DNA of 7,195 bases from Pseudofrankia asymbiotica. GTDB lineage: Bacteria; Actinomycetota; Actinomycetes; Frankiales; Frankiaceae. The notes under the pieces are model-generated. The model did no database searches, was not told the origin of the DNA, and was given only the letters and a program-made list of their open reading frames with translations. The stretch spans positions 79,255 through 86,449 of the forward strand of contig NZ_MOMC01000031.1 in assembly GCF_001983105.1 (NCBI RefSeq). The letters run 5' to 3'. Positions within the stretch are counted from its first letter, which is position 1. The number at the start of each line of letters is the position of its first letter. Shown here piece by piece: positions 5,027-7,195 of this stretch. Position numbers and translations under genes: made by a program.

Positions 5027-5683
5027 TCAGTCCGGCTGGGCACCCTGAATACCGAGAAGCGACGGCAGAGCGGCGGCGAGGGCGCGGAAAGCCTGGCCAC
5101 GATGGCTGATCGCGTCCTTCTCGTCGGCGGTGAGCTCGGCGCTGGTCCGGGTCTCACCATCGGGAATGAACAGCGGGTCGTAGCCAAAGCCGTTCTCACC
5201 GCGCCCGGCGGTGAGCAGCCGGCCCCGCAGCTCGCCGTGGACGACGTGCTCGCGGCCGTCGGGACTCACGAACGCCGCGGCACAGACGAACGCCGCGCCG
5301 CGGCGTTCCTCAGGGACATCGTCGAGCTGGGCGAGCAGCAGCGCGTTGTTCGCCTCGTCGCGCGCGAGCCGGCCCGCGCCGGGCGGGCTGCCCGCCCAGC
5401 GGGCGGAGCGGACGCCGGGCATGCCGTTCAGCTCGTCGACGGCGAGCCCCGAGTCGTCGGCGACGGCCGGCAGGCCCGTCATCGCCACGGCGTCCCTGGC
5501 CTTGATCAGCGCGTTCTCGGCGAACGTCCGGCCGGTCTCCGGGACCTCCGGCCCCGGCGGCAGCGGTACCAGCTCGACGGGCGCCTCGCTCGCGGCGAGG
5601 ATCCGGCCCAGCTCCGCGAGCTTCGCGTCGTTGCGGCTGGCGAGCACGACTCGTGCGGGCACGCCCTGGACGGCGGCACTCAC
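5027..5683 (-). CDS. rdgB: Non-canonical purine NTP pyrophosphatase RdgB/HAM1
   Basis: Predicted 218-aa cytoplasmic enzyme that hydrolyses dITP, ITP and XTP to the monophosphate plus pyrophosphate, keeping deaminated purines out of DNA and RNA. The sequence shows A-S-R-N-D-A-K (15-21, substrate loop), [10 protein letters not shown] (53-62), A-D-D-S-G-L (75-80, metal-binding acidic residues), [11 protein letters not shown] (162-172) and I-S-H-R-G (192-196). All key family blocks are present and the length is normal. The GTG start overlaps the rph stop in a GTGA, and a strong GGAGG lies 6 nt upstream inside rph, so the two genes are translationally coupled. The rdgB-after-rph order matches M. 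tuberculosis Rv1340-Rv1341. Confidence 0.96.
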   Translation of the reverse strand: MSAAVQGVPARVVLASRNDAKLAELGRILAASEAPVELVPLPPGPEVPETGRTFAENALIKARDAVAMTGLPAVADDSGLAVDELNGMPGVRSARWAGSPPGAGRLARDEANNALLLAQLDDVPEERRGAAFVCAAAFVSPDGREHVVHGELRGRLLTAGRGENGFGYDPLFIPDGETRTSAELTADEKDAISHRGQAFRALAAALPSLLGIQGAQPD

Positions 5684-6435
5684 CGGCCGCCTCCGGCGCT
5701 CGCGGAACGCGGCGGCGGGCCGGCGGGGAGCGGGCCGGCGAGCGCCTCGTTCTGTCGCTTCGCGAGCTGCGTACAGCCGGCGACGGCGAGGTCGAGCAGG
5801 GCGTCGAGCGCGGCACGGTCGAAGACGGCGCCCTCGGCGGTGCCCTGGACCTCGACGAACGCGCCGCCGTGGGTGCAGACGACGTTCATGTCCGTGTCGG
5901 CGGCCGAGTCCTCGACATAGGCCAGGTCAAGCATGGGAAGACCACCGACGACGCCGACGCTGATCGCGCTCACCCCGTCGATGATCGCCTTCGATCGCCC
6001 GAGCCAGCCGCAGGCGTCGACGAGCGCGACGTAGGCACCCGTGATCGCGGCGGTGCGGGTGCCACCGTCGGCGAGCAGCACGTCGCAGTCGATCGCGATC
6101 GTGTTCTCACCCAGCTGCTTGAGGTCGATGCAGGCGCGCAGACTACGACCGATGAGGCGCGAGATCTCGTGGGTACGCCCGCCGATCTTGCCGCGGACCG
6201 ACTCGCGGTCGTTGCGGGTGTTCGTCGCCCGCGGCAGCATCGAGTACTCGGCCGTCACCCAGCCCAGACCGCTGCCCTTGCGCCAGCGCGGCACCCCCTC
6301 GGTCACCGAGGCGGCGCACAGCACCCGCGTCCTGCCCGCCGAGATCAGCGCGGATCCCTCCGCGTGCTCCTGCCAACCGCGAAGAATGGTGACGTCCCGG
6401 AGCTGGTCGGCGGCTCTGCCGTCATGTCTGGTCAC
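5680..6435 (-). CDS. rph: Ribonuclease PH
   Basis: Predicted 251-aa phosphate-dependent 3'-5' exoribonuclease that trims tRNA 3' ends, normally as a hexamer in the cytoplasm. The start M-T-R-H-D-G-R matches the family N-terminus (R-x-D-G-R-x-x-D-Q-L-R). Core blocks are [15 protein letters not shown] (86-100, phosphate and RNA-binding arginines), [15 protein letters not shown] (115-129), and L-D-L-A-Y-V-E-D with A-D-T-D-M-N (169-184, metal-binding acids). The last 20 residues are Pro/Ala/Gly-rich and extend beyond the conserved fold. The frame is open upstream to 6687, but that part overlaps the metallo-beta-lactamase gene and is not family-like, so the GTG at 6435 is preferred; AAGG lies 8 nt upstream. 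It is 94 nt after the metallo-beta-lactamase gene and overlaps rdgB by 4 nt. Confidence 0.96.
   Translation of the reverse strand: MTRHDGRAADQLRDVTILRGWQEHAEGSALISAGRTRVLCAASVTEGVPRWRKGSGLGWVTAEYSMLPRATNTRNDRESVRGKIGGRTHEISRLIGRSLRACIDLKQLGENTIAIDCDVLLADGGTRTAAITGAYVALVDACGWLGRSKAIIDGVSAISVGVVGGLPMLDLAYVEDSAADTDMNVVCTHGGAFVEVQGTAEGAVFDRAALDALLDLAVAGCTQLAKRQNEALAGPLPAGPPPRSASAGGGR
5690..5694 (-). promoter_or_regulatory. Shine-Dalgarno GGAGG for rdgB
   Basis: On the minus strand 5694-5690 reads GGAGG, 6 nt before the GTG at 5683. It lies inside the 3' end of rph and supports this GTG as the rdgB start. It is the clearest Shine-Dalgarno sequence in the window. Confidence 0.8.
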
Positions 6436-6442
6436 GTCCCGG

Positions 6443-6448
6443 ACCTTA
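6443..6448 (-). promoter_or_regulatory. TAAGGT before rph: Shine-Dalgarno or -10 box
   Basis: On the minus strand 6448-6443 is TAAGGT, ending 7 nt before the rph GTG. The AAGG core is at a good distance for ribosome binding. The same hexamer also fits TANNNT, so an internal leaderless promoter is possible, but no -35 box is present at 17-18 bp. The ribosome-binding reading is preferred. Confidence 0.5.
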
Positions 6449-6497
6449 TCCAGACCTTCCCCCCGGACAGGCCAGCCGGGCACCCGGCGCACCCGGT

Positions 6498-6525
6498 GGT
6501 CGGCGGGCCCGGCGGTCGGCGGGCC
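6498..6525. repeat. 16-bp-period direct repeat between metallo-beta-lactamase gene and rph
   Basis: GGTCGGCGGGCC is present at 6498-6509 and 6514-6525. It fills the start of the 94-nt gap between the two operon genes (6436-6529), directly after the metallo-beta-lactamase stop codon. It is too short and GC-biased to assign a role. Confidence 0.6.
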
Positions 6526-6529
6526 GCCG

Positions 6530-7195
6530 TCAGATCTCGTACGAGGCGCCCGGGGCGGCCACGGTGGTCCTGCCGCTGTAGGCGGCGGTGGCCTCCGCCT
6601 CGCTGCGGGCGGCGTCGCCCCAGGGAACCAGGTGGGTGACGACCAGCTGGCCGACGCCGGCGGCCTCGGCGTGCAGGCCGGCCTCACGGCCGGTCAGATG
6701 CAGGTCGGGCGGGTTGTCCTCATGGTCGAGGAAGGCGGCCTCGCACAGGAACAGATCGCTGTCCTTGGCGAGGCGGACCAGCTTCTCGCACGGGCCGGTG
6801 TCGCCGGAGTAGGTCAGCACCTTGTCGTCCGCGCTGATCCGCACGCCGTAGGCCTCCACGGGGTGGGCGACGCGGGCCAGATCGACGAGGAACGGTCCGA
6901 TGTGCACCCGGCCCGGGCCGATCGTCTGGAAGTCGTAGATGTCGGCCAGGGAGTCCTCGGGCCAGCGCTCGAAGGCGCCACACAGCCGCTCCCGGGTGTT
7001 GATCGGTCCATAGACCGGCAGCTTGGGCGGCATGCCCTGCGGGTGGTAGCGGCGCGCGTAGCTCTGCACCACGAGGTCCAGGCAGTGATCGCCGTGCAGG
7101 TGGCTGAGCAGGACGGCGTCGACGTCGCGCAGGTCACAGTGCCGCTGGAGCTCTCCGAGCGACCCGTTGCCCGCGTCGAGCACCAGGCGGAACCC
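6530..7195 (-). CDS. Metallo-beta-lactamase-fold phosphodiesterase, Rv1339 type (5' partial)
   Basis: C-terminal 221 residues of an MBL-fold hydrolase; the frame is open to the window edge and roughly 35-40 N-terminal residues should lie beyond it. The metal-binding [10 protein letters not shown] is encoded at about 7076-7105 (HLHGDH at 7085-7102). Y-S-G-D-T-G, supplying a bridging Asp, follows later, then H-L-T-G-R-E-A-G and finally V-V-T-H-L-V-P-W with the last metal-ligand His. The fold resembles RNase Z/ElaC, but the order MBL-rph-rdgB and the HLTGREAG motif fit M. tuberculosis Rv1339, which has been reported as an atypical cyclic-AMP phosphodiesterase. A cAMP-lowering role is therefore likely but carried over from that protein. 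In mycobacteria murI lies upstream; that region is outside this window. Confidence 0.88.
   Translation of the reverse strand, partial: GFRLVLDAGNGSLGELQRHCDLRDVDAVLLSHLHGDHCLDLVVQSYARRYHPQGMPPKLPVYGPINTRERLCGAFERWPEDSLADIYDFQTIGPGRVHIGPFLVDLARVAHPVEAYGVRISADDKVLTYSGDTGPCEKLVRLAKDSDLFLCEAAFLDHEDNPPDLHLTGREAGLHAEAAGVGQLVVTHLVPWGDAARSEAEATAAYSGRTTVAAPGASYEI

Noticed and set aside
5102..6639. Several long plus-strand open frames opposite rdgB and rph
   Set aside because: All are antisense to highly conserved housekeeping proteins and show only composition-driven residues.
6436..6687. N-terminal extension of RNase PH to 6687
   Set aside because: It overlaps the metallo-beta-lactamase gene and is Pro/Ala/Arg-rich; RNase PH proteins begin a few residues before the R-x-D-G-R motif.

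Overview
The window is very GC-rich DNA with strong G/C third-position bias, many GTG starts and an rdgB-rph-metallo-beta-lactamase run in the order known from Mycobacterium tuberculosis. This points to an actinomycete; a Frankia-like organism would fit, but the sequence alone does not prove the genus. There are eight protein genes, two of them cut by the window edges. I see no tRNA or rRNA gene, insertion sequence, phage gene or CRISPR array.

Left part (about 1-3514) is nucleotide-sugar and surface-glycan metabolism. It holds the 3' part of a PglF/WbpM/CapD-type NDP-sugar 4,6-dehydratase (+), a convergent gap with a 19-bp tandem repeat, a GalE-like extended SDR epimerase/dehydratase (-), a 249-bp divergent promoter region, and a PglD/NeuD-type sugar O/N-acetyltransferase (+). 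The acetyltransferase carries an unusual Pro/Ala-rich insertion containing pentapeptide repeats. A dehydratase and a PglD-type acyltransferase are the first and last steps of UDP-di-N-acetylbacillosamine-type pathways, but the aminotransferase that would join them is not in the window.

Middle part (3515-4849) has an MptpB-type tyrosine/lipid phosphatase (+) facing a divergent member of the RpiB/LacA/LacB sugar-phosphate isomerase family (-). The isomerase keeps the catalytic Cys-x-Thr loop but has lost the two histidines used by ribose-5-phosphate isomerase B.

Right part (5027-7195) is a minus-strand housekeeping operon, transcribed from the right edge leftward. It runs from an Rv1339-type metallo-beta-lactamase phosphodiesterase (5' end beyond the window) to RNase PH to the RdgB/HAM1 non-canonical purine NTP pyrophosphatase; rph and rdgB overlap by 4 nt.

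The most notable regulatory feature is a predicted leaderless promoter directly in front of the acetyltransferase, with a perfect 12-bp palindrome in its spacer. Two other GTG starts have a TANNNT hexamer at nearly the same distance. I found no clear novel multi-gene system. The best leads are the altered RpiB-like active site, the repeat-bearing insertion in the acetyltransferase and the leaderless-promoter architecture.
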